A stretch of 64,000 nucleotides of DNA from Dichotomicrobium sp964540795 (lineage in GTDB: Bacteria > Pseudomonadota > Alphaproteobacteria > Rhizobiales > Rhodomicrobiaceae). Every line of letters begins with the position of its first letter. Positions within the stretch are counted from its first letter, which is position 1. The position numbers and the translations under genes were made by a program. The DNA is taken from positions 62,001-126,000 of the forward strand of contig CAZINX010000005.1 in NCBI GenBank assembly GCA_964540795.1, read 5' to 3'. The notes beneath the pieces are model-generated. The model did not search any database and was not told the origin of the DNA. It saw only the letters and a program-made list of their open reading frames with translations. Of this stretch, positions 53,360 to 62,049 are shown piece by piece.

Positions 53360-53764
53360 TTAAGGCGTGATGCACACCCGCGCGGTGCCGCGCGCCAAGA
53401 AGCCGAGCTTGCGCGCCGCCGCCTTCGACACGTCGATCACCCGCCCGCGCACATGCGGCCCGCGATCCACGATCTTCACCGTCACGCTGCGGCCGCTCCG
53501 CCGGTCGGTCACGCGCACGCGGCTGCCGAAGGGCAGGGTGCGATGCGCCGCCATCATGGCGTTCGGGTTGAACCGCACGCCGCTCGCCGTGCGCTTGCCC
53601 GCGAACTTGTCGCCGTACCAGGACGCGCCGCCGCATTCGCGCGCCATCGCTTCGCCGCCGAGCATCGCAATCGCCAGAACGGCGACCACAAGCACAAGCC
53701 ATCCGCGCTGGCGGATGCTCAAATCCCCCGTCAAATTTCTATTCCCTCTCACGGTTCCGGTCAC
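53360..53764 (-). CDS. RlpA-like double-psi beta-barrel protein
   Basis: The 134-residue protein has an N-terminal membrane anchor or signal (WLVLVVAVLAIAMLGGEAMA) and a DPBB domain: GGASWYGDKFAGKRTASGVRFNPNAMMAAHRTLPFGSRVRVT...VKIVDRGPHVRGRVIDVSKAAARKLGF, carrying the Asp used by RlpA lytic transglycosylases. It lacks a SPOR domain, and the lipobox is not clear. It probably acts on peptidoglycan. The island with the methyltransferase ends just upstream. Confidence 0.9.
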   Translation of the reverse strand: MTGTVRGNRNLTGDLSIRQRGWLVLVVAVLAIAMLGGEAMARECGGASWYGDKFAGKRTASGVRFNPNAMMAAHRTLPFGSRVRVTDRRSGRSVTVKIVDRGPHVRGRVIDVSKAAARKLGFLARGTARVCITP

Positions 53765-53771
53765 ACCAGCA

Positions 53772-53909
53772 CGTCATGCCCGTGCTTGCCTGTCCCCGGA
53801 CATTGATCCGGGGAACACGGGCATCCAATACAGCGGGCGCAATAGCTTCCTGATTGGGTTGCCGGGTTACTCGGGTCAGGCCCGAGCACAAGCAAGCCCG
53901 GCAACGACG
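53772..53909. repeat. Compound intergenic palindromic repeat
   Basis: GTCATGCCCGTG is mirrored by ACACGGGCATCCA, enclosing CCCCGGACATTGATCCGGGG. A second pair, TTGCCGGGTTACTCGGG and GCCCGGCAACGACG, follows. It is of the same general type as the repeats at 4356 and 9463, and lies between rlpA-like and lrgB. Confidence 0.65.
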
Positions 53910-53938
53910 ATACGGTAGTCGGATAGAGCGGAAATGCG

Positions 53939-54664
53939 TCAGAAAATGAACCCGAGCAGGATCGGCAGCAGCACAGCCGTCGCCAGCGCGTTCAGCCCCA
54001 TGGCCAGCCCGGAGAATGCGCCGGCAATCTCGTTGACCTGAAGCGCGCGCGCCGTGGCGATGCCGTGGCTCGCTGTGCCGAGCGCGAGGCCCCGCGCCGC
54101 CCAGTTGTTGATGCGCAGCAGGTTGAGGAGCGGCGGGCCGAGCATTGCGCCCGAGATGCCCGTGACGATCACGAGAACAGCCGTCAGAGAAGGCAGGCCG
54201 CCAAGCTGCTCGGTGATGCCCATCGCCACCGGCGCGGTGACCGACTTCGGCGCGAGCGACAAGAGCGAATCCCGCGACACGCCCAGCGCCCAGCCGATCG
54301 CCAGCGCGGAGACCGCCGCCGTCAGCGAGCCGGTAATGACGCTCACCAGAAGCGCGCCCGCCGAGCGCTTCACCTCCGCGAACTGCCGGTAAAGCGGGAT
54401 CGCCAGCGCCACCGTCGCTGGGCCAAGCAGGAAATGTACGAACTGCGCGCCGTCGAAATATGTGCTGTAATCCGTGCCGGTCCCAACCAGCACGGCGACG
54501 ATCAGCACCACGGCGATGAGGACAGGGTTAAGCAGCGGGTTCAGGTCCGCGCGCTCGTAGATCCACAGCCCCGCCTGATACGCCACGAGCGTCAGCGTCA
54601 GGTGCAGAAGCGGGCTGGCGCTTAAGTAAACCCATATGTCGCGCAGGTCCTGAAGCGGCTCCAT
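53939..54664 (-). CDS. lrgB: LrgB/CidB family membrane protein
   Basis: The 241-residue protein has six to seven hydrophobic spans and LrgB marks: NPLLNPVLIAVVLI, FLLGPATVALAIPLYRQ, LAPKSVTAPVAMGITEQLGGLPSL and GTASHGIATARAL. It pairs with LrgA in holin-like or pyruvate-uptake systems. Its ATG overlaps the lrgA stop by one base. A GTG one codon higher is an alternative. Confidence 0.93.
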   Translation of the reverse strand: MEPLQDLRDIWVYLSASPLLHLTLTLVAYQAGLWIYERADLNPLLNPVLIAVVLIVAVLVGTGTDYSTYFDGAQFVHFLLGPATVALAIPLYRQFAEVKRSAGALLVSVITGSLTAAVSALAIGWALGVSRDSLLSLAPKSVTAPVAMGITEQLGGLPSLTAVLVIVTGISGAMLGPPLLNLLRINNWAARGLALGTASHGIATARALQVNEIAGAFSGLAMGLNALATAVLLPILLGFIF

Positions 54665-55017
54665 CACTCACCCTTTTCCGGCCCGCCTGGCCGCAGCCAG
54701 GCCATGATCGCCGCCGTCACCGCGATGGTCAGCAGCGTGCTGAGGATGAGCGCGGCGGTCAGCGACAGCCATTCGCGCTGGAGAAGCTGGACGTGGAGCA
54801 TCACGCCGACGCCCGCCGGGATGAACAGCAGCGACAGGTTCTTGAGCAGCGCGTCGGCGACGCTCGCCAGTTCATCAGGGATGCCGCCGCGCGCGACCAG
54901 CCCGGCAAACAGGATCGCCATGCCCGCGACCGGCCCTGGCACGGGCAACGCCAGCGCGGTGACGAACAACTCGCCGATCAGCTGGCAGACAAGAATGATC
55001 GTGAGATAGCCGAGCAT
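54664..55017 (-). CDS. lrgA: LrgA/CidA family holin-like protein
   Basis: The 117-residue protein has four hydrophobic segments, starting LGYLTIILVCQLIGELFVTALALPVPGPVAGMAILF with the CidA/LrgA PGPVAGM loop. It acts with LrgB. The two are transcribed together; no LytSR-like regulator is next to them. Confidence 0.92.
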   Translation of the reverse strand: MLGYLTIILVCQLIGELFVTALALPVPGPVAGMAILFAGLVARGGIPDELASVADALLKNLSLLFIPAGVGVMLHVQLLQREWLSLTAALILSTLLTIAVTAAIMAWLRPGGPEKGE

Positions 55018-55073
55018 CAGCGCCTCCGTGCCACTGTAGCGCGTGGCAAAAAGATCGACTCTGCTAAACCCTT

Positions 55074-55156
55074 GTCATTGCGAGCGCAGCGAAGCAATCC
55101 AGAACACCCAACATTCACCGCTGGATTGCGTCGGCCCTATGGGCCTCGCAAAGACG
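55074..55156. repeat. Intergenic palindromic repeat, GAAGCAATCCAG type
   Basis: GTCATTGCGAGCG at the left and CCTCGCAAAGACG at the right flank inner arms GAAGCAATCCAG and CTGGATTGCGTCGG. It is the second copy of the element at 22025-22109, and lies between the epimerase gene and lrgA. Confidence 0.75.
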
Positions 55157-55181
55157 CGGTTCTGCCTGAGCAAAGAATGAC

Positions 55182-56189
55182 CTACACACCGTAAAAGTCG
55201 CGGTACCACGCCACGAAGCGCGGAATGCCCTCTTCCAGCGTCGTCGAGGGCCGGAAGCCGACATCGCGCGCCAGATCGTCCACATCGGCATAGGTCTCCG
55301 GCACGTCGCCGGGCTGCATCGGACGGAAATTCTTTTTCGCTTCCTTGCCGACCGCGCGCTCGATCGTCTCGATATAGGTCATCAGCGGCACGGGCTGGTT
55401 GTTGCCGATGTTGTAGATGCGGTAGGGCGCGCTCGACGTCGCGGGGTCCGGCGCGGCGCTGTCCCAGGCTGGGTCGGGCGCGGCCACGCGGTCCACCACC
55501 CGCACCACCCCCTCGGTGATGTCGTCGATATAGGTGAAGTCTCGCGCGTGCTTGCCGTGGTTGAATACGTCGATCGGCTCGCCGGCGATGATCTTTTTCG
55601 TGAAGATGAACGGCGACATGTCCGGCCGGCCCCACGGGCCGTAGACGGTGAAGAAGCGAAGCCCCGTGACCGGGAACTGATAAAGATGCGCGTAGGTGTG
55701 CGCCATAAGCTCGCCGGCCTTCTTCGTCGCGGCGTAGAGGCTCAGAGGGTGGTCGACGTTCTGATGCACGCTGAACGGCATCTTGGTGTTCGCGCCATAG
55801 ACCGAACTGGATGAGGCATAGACCAGATGCTCGACCTCCCCGTGCCGACAGCCTTCCAGCACGTTGAGCAGGCCGACGATATTGGAGTCGGCATAAGCGT
55901 GCGGGTTTTCCAACGAATAGCGAACCCCTGCCTGCGCGGCGAGATGAACGACGCGATTGGGCCGCTCTTCGAGGAAGATCCGCGCGGCGGCCTCGCGGTC
56001 GGCAAGATCGGCGCGGATGAAGCGGAAGCCGTTGCGTCCCTCCAGTTGCGCGAGGCGCGCTTCCTTCAGCCGGACGTCGTAATAGTCGTTGAGATTGTCG
56101 ACGCCTGCGACCTGGTCGCCCCGATCCAATAGAGCCTTGGCGACATGGAACCCGATGAACCCGGCAACGCCTGTCAGCAGAACCTTCAT
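55182..56189 (-). CDS. UDP-glucuronate 4-epimerase-like SDR
   Basis: The 335-residue extended SDR has the NAD motif VLLTGVAGFIGFHVA, DNLNDYYDVRLKEARL (typical of CapI/LpsL), HLAAQAGVRYSLENP, the catalytic SVYG and SLYAATKKAGE (Tyr-x3-Lys), and RFFTVYGPWGRPDM. It makes UDP-galacturonate for surface polysaccharide. ATG 56189 is preferred to a GTG one codon upstream. It is a single gene with no sugar-operon neighbours here. Confidence 0.92.
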   Translation of the reverse strand: MKVLLTGVAGFIGFHVAKALLDRGDQVAGVDNLNDYYDVRLKEARLAQLEGRNGFRFIRADLADREAAARIFLEERPNRVVHLAAQAGVRYSLENPHAYADSNIVGLLNVLEGCRHGEVEHLVYASSSSVYGANTKMPFSVHQNVDHPLSLYAATKKAGELMAHTYAHLYQFPVTGLRFFTVYGPWGRPDMSPFIFTKKIIAGEPIDVFNHGKHARDFTYIDDITEGVVRVVDRVAAPDPAWDSAAPDPATSSAPYRIYNIGNNQPVPLMTYIETIERAVGKEAKKNFRPMQPGDVPETYADVDDLARDVGFRPSTTLEEGIPRFVAWYRDFYGV

Positions 56190-56323
56190 CACACCTCGCC
56201 CGGAGCATTTTCAGCAGAAGCGGAAACCTGTTTCGCGCCTGAAGCCAAAGGCGGGCGCGAAGCGACCAAGACAAGACTGCGCGACTATCGCGCCCGCGAC
56301 GGTCCTGCCATATCGGGAATTGG

Positions 56324-57163
56324 CTAACCGGACAACTCTCGGGAGCGGCGCGCGGCGGCAGCGACCGCCCGACTCATCAGACCGCGCAGACCCGGCTCGG
56401 CCATCAGTTCGGCCAGCGCAGCCTCGGTCGTGCCGCCGGGCGAGGTGACGTTTTCGCGCAGCTTGCCGGGCGGATCACCGCTCTGCGCCATCAGCGCGCC
56501 CGCGCCCTGCACCGTCACGCGCGCAAGCTGCTGCGCCAGATCGCGCGGCAGGCCAGCGTCAACGCCCGCATCGGCCAGGCATTCCGTCAGCAGAAACACA
56601 TAAGCCGGACCGGAGCCGGAGACAGCCGTAACCGCATCCATAAGGCTTTCGTCCTCGACCCAGCCGACCTCGCCGACCGCGCCGAGCAGTTCGGCGCACA
56701 TGCGCGCCTGTTCCGGCGTCACGTCGGGGTTGGCGTAAGCCACCGTCATGCCGCGTCCAATGGCCGCAGGCGTATTCGGCATGGCGCGGACAATCGGCCG
56801 GTTTGGGCCGAGATGCCGGGCGATGCTCTCGATTGTGCGCCCGGCCGCGATCGACATCGCCACGGTCTGCCCGCCCATCAGCCGCCCCAGGCCCGGCAGT
56901 ACCTCGTCCATCTGCTGCGGCTTGACGGCGATAACGATGATCCCCGGCGTATTTGTGACCGCAGCGGGATCGGCCGCGATGCCGAACCCGTGCGCGTCAC
57001 GCAGCGCCACCGTCTCGACCGGCGCGTGGGGATCGACGACGAAAATCTGCTCGGGGCTTATGCCGCTGCGCAGCCACGCCCTGAGCATCGCGCCGCCCAT
57101 GCGCCCCGCGCCGACGAGCACGATGGGTTCGGTCACAAAAAACGAATCGGGATATTCCGGCAT
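56324..57163 (-). CDS. proC: Pyrroline-5-carboxylate reductase
   Basis: The 279-residue enzyme of proline synthesis has a Rossmann start (IVLVGAGRMGGAMLRAWL), VIAVKPQQMDEVLP, RAMPNTPAAIGRGMT, and the P5CR signature TSPGGTTEAALAEL. NAD(P)H-dependent. It lies 31 nt after the YbjN gene, an order seen in many Rhizobiales. Confidence 0.95.
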   Translation of the reverse strand: MPEYPDSFFVTEPIVLVGAGRMGGAMLRAWLRSGISPEQIFVVDPHAPVETVALRDAHGFGIAADPAAVTNTPGIIVIAVKPQQMDEVLPGLGRLMGGQTVAMSIAAGRTIESIARHLGPNRPIVRAMPNTPAAIGRGMTVAYANPDVTPEQARMCAELLGAVGEVGWVEDESLMDAVTAVSGSGPAYVFLLTECLADAGVDAGLPRDLAQQLARVTVQGAGALMAQSGDPPGKLRENVTSPGGTTEAALAELMAEPGLRGLMSRAVAAAARRSRELSG

Positions 57164-57194
57164 GAGAGGCTCCCTCCGTTTTGCCGGAAGTGTA

Positions 57195-57692
57195 TCACGC
57201 CTGCCCCTCGGTCTCGAACATGGTGCCGGCGAGCGCCTCTTCCGCCCGGCGGCCGGCCCAGACCACGAACTGGAACGCCTGATAATACCGCTCGCAGTTT
57301 TCCAGCGCGGCGTGCAGCAGGCTCTCGCATTGATTCGGTGTCGGATCGGCGGATGTCAGCAGCAGCGCATGGCGATAGAGCAGCAACCCCTCATGCGCCC
57401 AGAAGTCGAAATGGCCCAGCCACAGCTGTTCGTTGATGAGCGCGAGCAGGCGGTAGACCTCATGCAGGCGCGCGTCCGGCACTTTCAGGTCGAATGTGCA
57501 GGCCATATGCAGCGATTCCAGATCATCGCGCCAATTCAGCGAGATGTGATAGTCGCTCCACGACCCCGCGACCGCCAGCGTCAACTCGTCTTCCGCGCTG
57601 CGCTCAAACGGCCAGTCCTGCGCCGACGCGATTTGCTCCACCAGATCGACCGGATGCGCCACACGCTCATAGATCGGTTGGGAAAATGCCAT
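57195..57692 (-). CDS. YbjN domain-containing protein
   Basis: The 165-residue YbjN protein is related to type III secretion chaperone folds: VEQIASAQDWPFERSAEDELTLAVAGSWSDYHISLNWRDDLESLHMACTFDLKVP, then INEQLWLGHFDFW and CESLLHAALENCERYYQAFQFVVW. Such proteins are linked to envelope stress and motility but have no set biochemistry. It is transcribed with proC. Confidence 0.88.
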   Translation of the reverse strand: MAFSQPIYERVAHPVDLVEQIASAQDWPFERSAEDELTLAVAGSWSDYHISLNWRDDLESLHMACTFDLKVPDARLHEVYRLLALINEQLWLGHFDFWAHEGLLLYRHALLLTSADPTPNQCESLLHAALENCERYYQAFQFVVWAGRRAEEALAGTMFETEGQA

Positions 57693-57943
57693 GCCCTGTC
57701 TTTCCGCCCGCCATTTTTCAGGTTGTTCCCTTTGAGGCTACCCAAACGCTTGCCGCAGCCCCCGCGAAATACAGGGGTGACGCTCAACCGCCCCCATCTC
57801 CAGTTGCAGAAGTGATTTGCCCAGAACTGTTTTCCGGGTACCAGCGGCCCCTGAGTCGCGCAAGCTGGGGCGGCGATCGTCCACGGGGAAATCGCGGCTG
57901 GCGCTGATTCCGCCGGCATCAGCGCCCCGCCGAGATCGCTTCG

Positions 57944-58873
57944 CTATTCGATCACCGTGTCGGACCCGATGATGGTATGAGCGGCCGGCTGTTCAGCGCG
58001 CTCCGGCGTTTGCGGCCCCGCCGCGTCAGCCGTCATCTCGACCTTGTCCGGCGGCAGTTCCCGCTGCCGACGATCCTGCAATGGCGCCTGGCGGGCGATC
58101 ACGTCCCGGATTTGGCGCGCCAGCAATTCGATGTCGCCCGTCTCGCCGTCGGTCTGAAGGGCGACGGTTAGCGGGCCTTGCGACCAGTACGCCAACCGAA
58201 GACCGCCCGCCTCCGCGATCTCGTCCCTTCGCGCCCCGGCGAAAGTTGCCGGCGCGATCAGGAGCCTGAGATTTGCACCGTTGTCGCCGGCGTAATTGAG
58301 CCCCACCGCTTGCGTCTCGCCATCGGCGAAATTCCGCCGGCCGGTGAGGGCATATCCCATGGCGGACAAATCAGGGGCCGGCAGGCTCAGCGCCACGCCA
58401 TTCCGCTCCCAGCGCAACGCGCCGCCGCTGCCCAGGCCGCCGGCCGTCATCGGCAGCGTCCGCCAGCGCACGCGCTCATCGAGCGCGGCTTCGCGCAGCA
58501 CCGACGGCAAGCGCTCCTGGGCAATCTGCTGCGCCGGCCCGCTGTCCTTTCCCAGCTGCCAGCCTGCCAAGCCAGCCGCCAGAGTGATCGCGACCATCGC
58601 TGCGGCGCGCATACCCGCAACGCGCCGCCGGCTTGGCGCCGCCGCCGGCCTCAAAACGTCATACAGGCGATCCGGCGCCGGCTCACTCGCGCGCGGCCCA
58701 TAGGCCGCCCGCAGCGCCTCAGTCTGCCTGCGGTACGCGGCGACCCGCTCGGCCGCGTCCGGCGCGCCGGCTAGCCCTTGCTCGACCCGCGCCTTGCGCT
58801 GCGGATCCGTGTCCAGCAGCCCGTCGGCGTAAGCCAGAAGGTCCAGTTCGCTCAGGGGTTCGTTTTCGCTCAT
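57944..58873 (-). CDS. Anti-sigma factor (ECF partner)
   Basis: The 309-residue protein begins with an acidic cytosolic anti-sigma domain (LSELDLLAYADGLLDTDPQRKARVEQGLAGAPDAAERVAAY), followed by one membrane span (about 86-107, MRAAAMVAITLAAGLAGWQLG) and a periplasmic part of about 200 residues. No ZAS HxxxCxxC motif is seen. It starts one base after the sigma gene stop. Stress at the envelope presumably frees the sigma factor; the sensing signal is unknown. Confidence 0.85.
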   Translation of the reverse strand: MSENEPLSELDLLAYADGLLDTDPQRKARVEQGLAGAPDAAERVAAYRRQTEALRAAYGPRASEPAPDRLYDVLRPAAAPSRRRVAGMRAAAMVAITLAAGLAGWQLGKDSGPAQQIAQERLPSVLREAALDERVRWRTLPMTAGGLGSGGALRWERNGVALSLPAPDLSAMGYALTGRRNFADGETQAVGLNYAGDNGANLRLLIAPATFAGARRDEIAEAGGLRLAYWSQGPLTVALQTDGETGDIELLARQIRDVIARQAPLQDRRQRELPPDKVEMTADAAGPQTPERAEQPAAHTIIGSDTVIE

Positions 58874-58874
58874 A

Positions 58875-59417
58875 TCACTTCACCCTCCGCAGAGGCGGGC
58901 GATGCACGGCGGCCTCCGCCTCCCGATGGTCTTGATGCGCCTGCTCGGGGCACATGATACGCAACGCCTCGCGTCCGCGCGACAGGCGCGATCTGAGCGT
59001 GCCTATCGGAATATCCAGAACCTCGGCGGCTTCATCATAGGACAGCCCCTCGATCGCCGTGAGCGCGATGGCGGCGCGCTGATCCTGGGGCAGCCGCTGC
59101 ATCGCCTCGGCAATATCGCGGCAATGGACCCGGTCCTCCTGTGTCGGCCGGGACGAAAGTTGCGGCGCATCGTCCAGACCCACATTGCCGTTGTGTCTGG
59201 CATTGGCCGCGCATCGGTTCGCAAACACGTTGTAGAGAATGCGATACAGCCACGACCGGATCGAGCCGTGCCGCCGCCACTGGCTGCGCTTGCGGATCGC
59301 GCGCTCCAGCGTGTCCTGCACCAGATCGTCGGCGGTCTCGGGTTCGTTGACCAGGCTCAGCGCATAGCGCCGCAATCGCGGAATCTCCCGCGCAATCAGC
59401 CAGCTCGTTTCGTCCAC
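58875..59417 (-). CDS. ECF sigma factor
   Basis: The 180-residue sigma-70 family protein has region 2 (RLRRYALSLVNEPETADDLVQDTLERAIRKRSQW) and region 4 (QRLPQDQRAAIALTAIEGLSYDEAAEVLDIPIGTLRSRLSRGREAL). It is followed by the anti-sigma gene with 1 nt between. A promoter of the GGAAC-N16-CTGTCTCA form lies 32 nt upstream, matching one before the divergent DUF4168 gene, so it probably activates itself and that gene. Confidence 0.93.
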   Translation of the reverse strand: MDETSWLIAREIPRLRRYALSLVNEPETADDLVQDTLERAIRKRSQWRRHGSIRSWLYRILYNVFANRCAANARHNGNVGLDDAPQLSSRPTQEDRVHCRDIAEAMQRLPQDQRAAIALTAIEGLSYDEAAEVLDIPIGTLRSRLSRGREALRIMCPEQAHQDHREAEAAVHRPPLRRVK

Positions 59418-59448
59418 GCCTGTCTCCTAGCCGGTTCCCTCAGCCCCA

Positions 59449-59477
59449 TGAGACAGGCCAAACCCGAAGAAAGTTCC
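59449..59477 (-). promoter_or_regulatory. ECF-type promoter of the sigma/anti-sigma operon
   Basis: On the minus strand GGAAC (59477-59473) and CTGTCTCA (59456-59449) are 16 nt apart, about 32 nt before the sigma gene ATG. This resembles RpoE-like promoters (GGAACTT with TCTGA/TCTCA) and is the same as the plus-strand promoter 22 bp away. Confidence 0.7.
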
Positions 59478-59498
59478 AAAAAAAATCCGCGAAGCCGT

Positions 59499-59527
59499 GG
59501 AACTCACTCCGGTGCGGCCCTGTCTCA
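59499..59527 (+). promoter_or_regulatory. ECF-type promoter of the DUF4168 gene
   Basis: GGAAC (59499-59503) and CTGTCTCA (59520-59527) are 16 nt apart, identical boxes and spacing to the divergent one at 59449-59477. It lies about 70 nt before the DUF4168 ATG. Confidence 0.7.
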
Positions 59528-59596
59528 CGATCAGGCCGACGCAGCGCCGACAGCTGCGGGCCATGTTCGCAAGAGAATCCAGGACAAGGAGAAAAG

Positions 59597-59980
59597 ATGA
59601 TGACTTATACCCGTTTACCGATCGCCGTTCTCGCCGCCGCGGGTCTCGCATTCGGCGGGGCGCTGGCCGGACCGATGACCACGCCCGCGGCGCAGGCGCA
59701 GCAGGCTGGCGACTTCAGCGACAACAAGTTGCAGTCTTTCGCCGAGGCCGCGGTGAAGCTGACGAACATCCGCACCGAATATCAGTCGCAGATGCAGTCG
59801 ATGGAGACCGACCAGGAACGTCAGCAGCTCCAGCAGCAGACCAACCAGCGCATGGCGCAGGCTGTCGAGGAAACCGACGGCATCTCGATCGAGGAATATA
59901 ACGAGATCGCTCAGGCCAGCCGCGCCGATGAGCAGCTTGCCGAAAAGATCAACACCTACATCGAGGAAGCCGCCAACTAA
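59597..59980 (+). CDS. DUF4168 secreted helical protein
   Basis: The 127-residue protein has a signal peptide ending AQA-QQAG (about residue 34). The DUF4168 core is present: FSDNKLQSFAEAAVKLTNIRTEYQSQMQSMETDQERQQLQQQTNQRMAQAVEETDGISIEEYNEIAQ. It is periplasmic and all-helical with no catalytic sites; a chaperone-like or envelope-stress role would fit the ECF promoter. ATG 59597 has AAGGAG 6 nt upstream. Divergent from the sigma gene. Confidence 0.87.
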   Translation: MMTYTRLPIAVLAAAGLAFGGALAGPMTTPAAQAQQAGDFSDNKLQSFAEAAVKLTNIRTEYQSQMQSMETDQERQQLQQQTNQRMAQAVEETDGISIEEYNEIAQASRADEQLAEKINTYIEEAAN

Positions 59981-60038
59981 ACGGCTGCAAATCGAGCAGG
60001 ATGCGGTCCGCCCGCGGGCGGCCGTATCCGGCCTTGCG

Positions 60039-60338
60039 CTAAACTGTCGGCCCGCCCACGCCGGGGGTCTCGCCCGGCGTTTCCGGCGGCAAGTTTAGCG
60101 CTGCCTCCAGCCGGGCGATGCGGCTTTTCAGCGCCTCGTTCTCCTCACGAGCCTTCTGCGCCATTTCGCGCACAGCCTCGAACTCTTCTCGCTGCACCAG
60201 GTCAAGCTCGCGGATTGCGCGCTCCATCTGCGCCCGCGCCAGCGTCTCGAACTCCTGACGCGCGCTTTGCGCCGCGCCGGCCGCGTCGGTCATCAGCTTG
60301 GCAAAGTCGTCAAACAGTTTGTTGTTCGTCTGGGTCAT
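60039..60338 (-). CDS. ubiK: UbiK/BMFP accessory factor
   Basis: The 99-residue protein starts TQTNNKLFDDFAKLMTDAAGAAQSARQEFETLARAQMERAIRELDLVQREEFEAV and has a coiled-coil C-terminal part (ARLEAALNL), the membrane-fusogenic BMFP layout of YqiC/UbiK, which aids ubiquinone assembly. ATG 60338 has AAGGTGG 6 nt upstream. It is divergent from lgt. Confidence 0.88.
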   Translation of the reverse strand: MTQTNNKLFDDFAKLMTDAAGAAQSARQEFETLARAQMERAIRELDLVQREEFEAVREMAQKAREENEALKSRIARLEAALNLPPETPGETPGVGGPTV

Positions 60339-60536
60339 GGCGCCCACCTTTTGCAGTTGCCCGTCTGGCAGACGAGCGATGTCAAACCGTTGTCATCAGC
60401 ACTCACTATTTCCTTGACTATGGAGGGGCTGGCCATATCGATCAACCCTGCCGCGGCGAGGGTTAAAGGTATCTTTAGTTTTATGGCTAAAGTGTCGAAA
60501 CCGCTAAAAGATTCCCGTTGAACGGCCGATAGCGTG

Positions 60537-61892
60537 ATGACCGATACGCCAATGCAGCTGATGGCTCTGCCGTTCCCGATAATCGACCCGGTGGCGATCG
60601 GGATTGGCCCCGTCGAAATCCGCTGGTACGGACTGGCCTATCTGGCCGGGCTGATCCTCGGCTGGCTCTACATGCGCGCGCTTGCCCGCAACGCGGCCGT
60701 CTGGGGCGGGCAGTCGCCAATCACGCCGGACAAGGTCGACGACTTCCTGATTTACGCGACCATCGGCACGATCGTCGGCGGGCGTCTCGGCTTCGTGCTG
60801 TTCTACGAGCCGAGCTATTTCATCGAGAACCCGCTTGAGATATTCGCCATCTGGGGCGGCGGCATGGCGTTTCACGGCGGGCTGCTCGGCGTCGGGCTGG
60901 CGACCTACATCTTCGCGCGGCGCAACAACATCCCCGTGTTCTCGGTCATGGACCTCGCCGCCGCCGCGACGCCCTTCGGTCTGTTCTTCGGGCGCATCGC
61001 CAACTTCATCAACGGCGAAATTTACGGCCGGCTGACCAATGTGCCCTGGGCGGTGGAGTTCCCGCCGCGCGTGCTGGCGGAAGGGCACGCCTTCGGGCCG
61101 CGCCATCCCACTCAGATTTACGAAGCCATCCTTGAGGGCATCGTTCTGTTTATCGCGCTGCGCTACCTCACGCACAAGCGCGGCGCATTGCAGCGGCCCG
61201 GCGTCGTGGTCGGCGCATTTCTGATGATTTACGGCGCGGCGCGCATCTTCGCGGAGTTCTTCAAGGAATGGGATTACGGCCAGTTCTTCACGACGGCCTA
61301 CTGGTCCACGGGAATGGTCTACTCCCTCCCCATGATCGCGCTGGGCCTCTATTTCTATCTACGCGCGGCCCCGGATGGTTTCGATCGGGTGGACCGTGCG
61401 GGCGTTTATCTGGGACGCGGCCTCGAACGGCTTGTCAGCTTCATCGCGTTCCTGTTTTCCCGTCTCGGCCAAGCAATGAGGAATGCTTGCGAAGGCCTTC
61501 GGGATCAGGGTCGGCCGGTCTTCGCTGTGTTGACCCTTCTCGCCCGCCCCGCGGCCGTTCTCCGGGGCTTGACCACCATGCGGTTCGTCAGCGACCGAAT
61601 GCCAAACAACGAGGCGATCCAAGCTGCCGGCGGTTCCGCCAACAACCTACAGGTCGTGAATGCGCGGACACGCCTGCGCATGACCTTTGGCATGATGCGC
61701 AACAGGCTCGTCATCGCACTTCTCTGGCTCGTCAACGGATTGATCGGGTCGCTGGTGCGCGTCAGAAGCGCGCTCATGGGCCTCGCGCATCAACCTGTTC
61801 AGGCCGAGAAACTGCTTCCTGCTCCGATTGATCCGCAAGCAATTACAAGCAGCCTTGACAAAAAATCTGAACAGCCCGGACAAACCTTTTGA
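60537..61892 (+). CDS. lgt: Prolipoprotein diacylglyceryl transferase with long C-terminal extension
   Basis: The core (about residues 1-285) is a normal Lgt with the signature GRIANFINGEIYGRLT, IRWYGLAYLAGLILGW, HGGLLG and HPTQIYEAILEG, moving diacylglycerol from phosphatidylglycerol to the lipobox Cys of prolipoproteins. The protein reaches 451 residues; most Lgt have 260-300. The extra 165 residues contain several hydrophobic runs (LVSFIAFLFSRLG, PVFAVLTLLARPAAVL, LVIALLWLVNGLIGSLV) and no known domain. No frameshift is needed. GTG 60534 is an alternative start. The usual next gene, NDUFAF7-like, is displaced by an FRG gene. Confidence 0.92.
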   Translation: MTDTPMQLMALPFPIIDPVAIGIGPVEIRWYGLAYLAGLILGWLYMRALARNAAVWGGQSPITPDKVDDFLIYATIGTIVGGRLGFVLFYEPSYFIENPLEIFAIWGGGMAFHGGLLGVGLATYIFARRNNIPVFSVMDLAAAATPFGLFFGRIANFINGEIYGRLTNVPWAVEFPPRVLAEGHAFGPRHPTQIYEAILEGIVLFIALRYLTHKRGALQRPGVVVGAFLMIYGAARIFAEFFKEWDYGQFFTTAYWSTGMVYSLPMIALGLYFYLRAAPDGFDRVDRAGVYLGRGLERLVSFIAFLFSRLGQAMRNACEGLRDQGRPVFAVLTLLARPAAVLRGLTTMRFVSDRMPNNEAIQAAGGSANNLQVVNARTRLRMTFGMMRNRLVIALLWLVNGLIGSLVRVRSALMGLAHQPVQAEKLLPAPIDPQAITSSLDKKSEQPGQTF

Positions 61893-62049
61893 ATGACGGG
61901 CGCGAGGCCGTGCGCGAGATGACAACAACAGCTATCATTTTTTCGCGCCCTGGCTGCGCCGCGTCATATCCCGACGTTGTCGAAAGCGTCCGGATCACGA
62001 GACCTGGATCAGATTTGATCACACCTGAAGGGTCGCACTGAACACGCTC

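Noticed and set aside
62007..62020. GATCA-GATT-TGATC before the FRG gene as an FNR site
   Set aside because: The half-sites are in the wrong order compared with TTGAT-N4-ATCAA.
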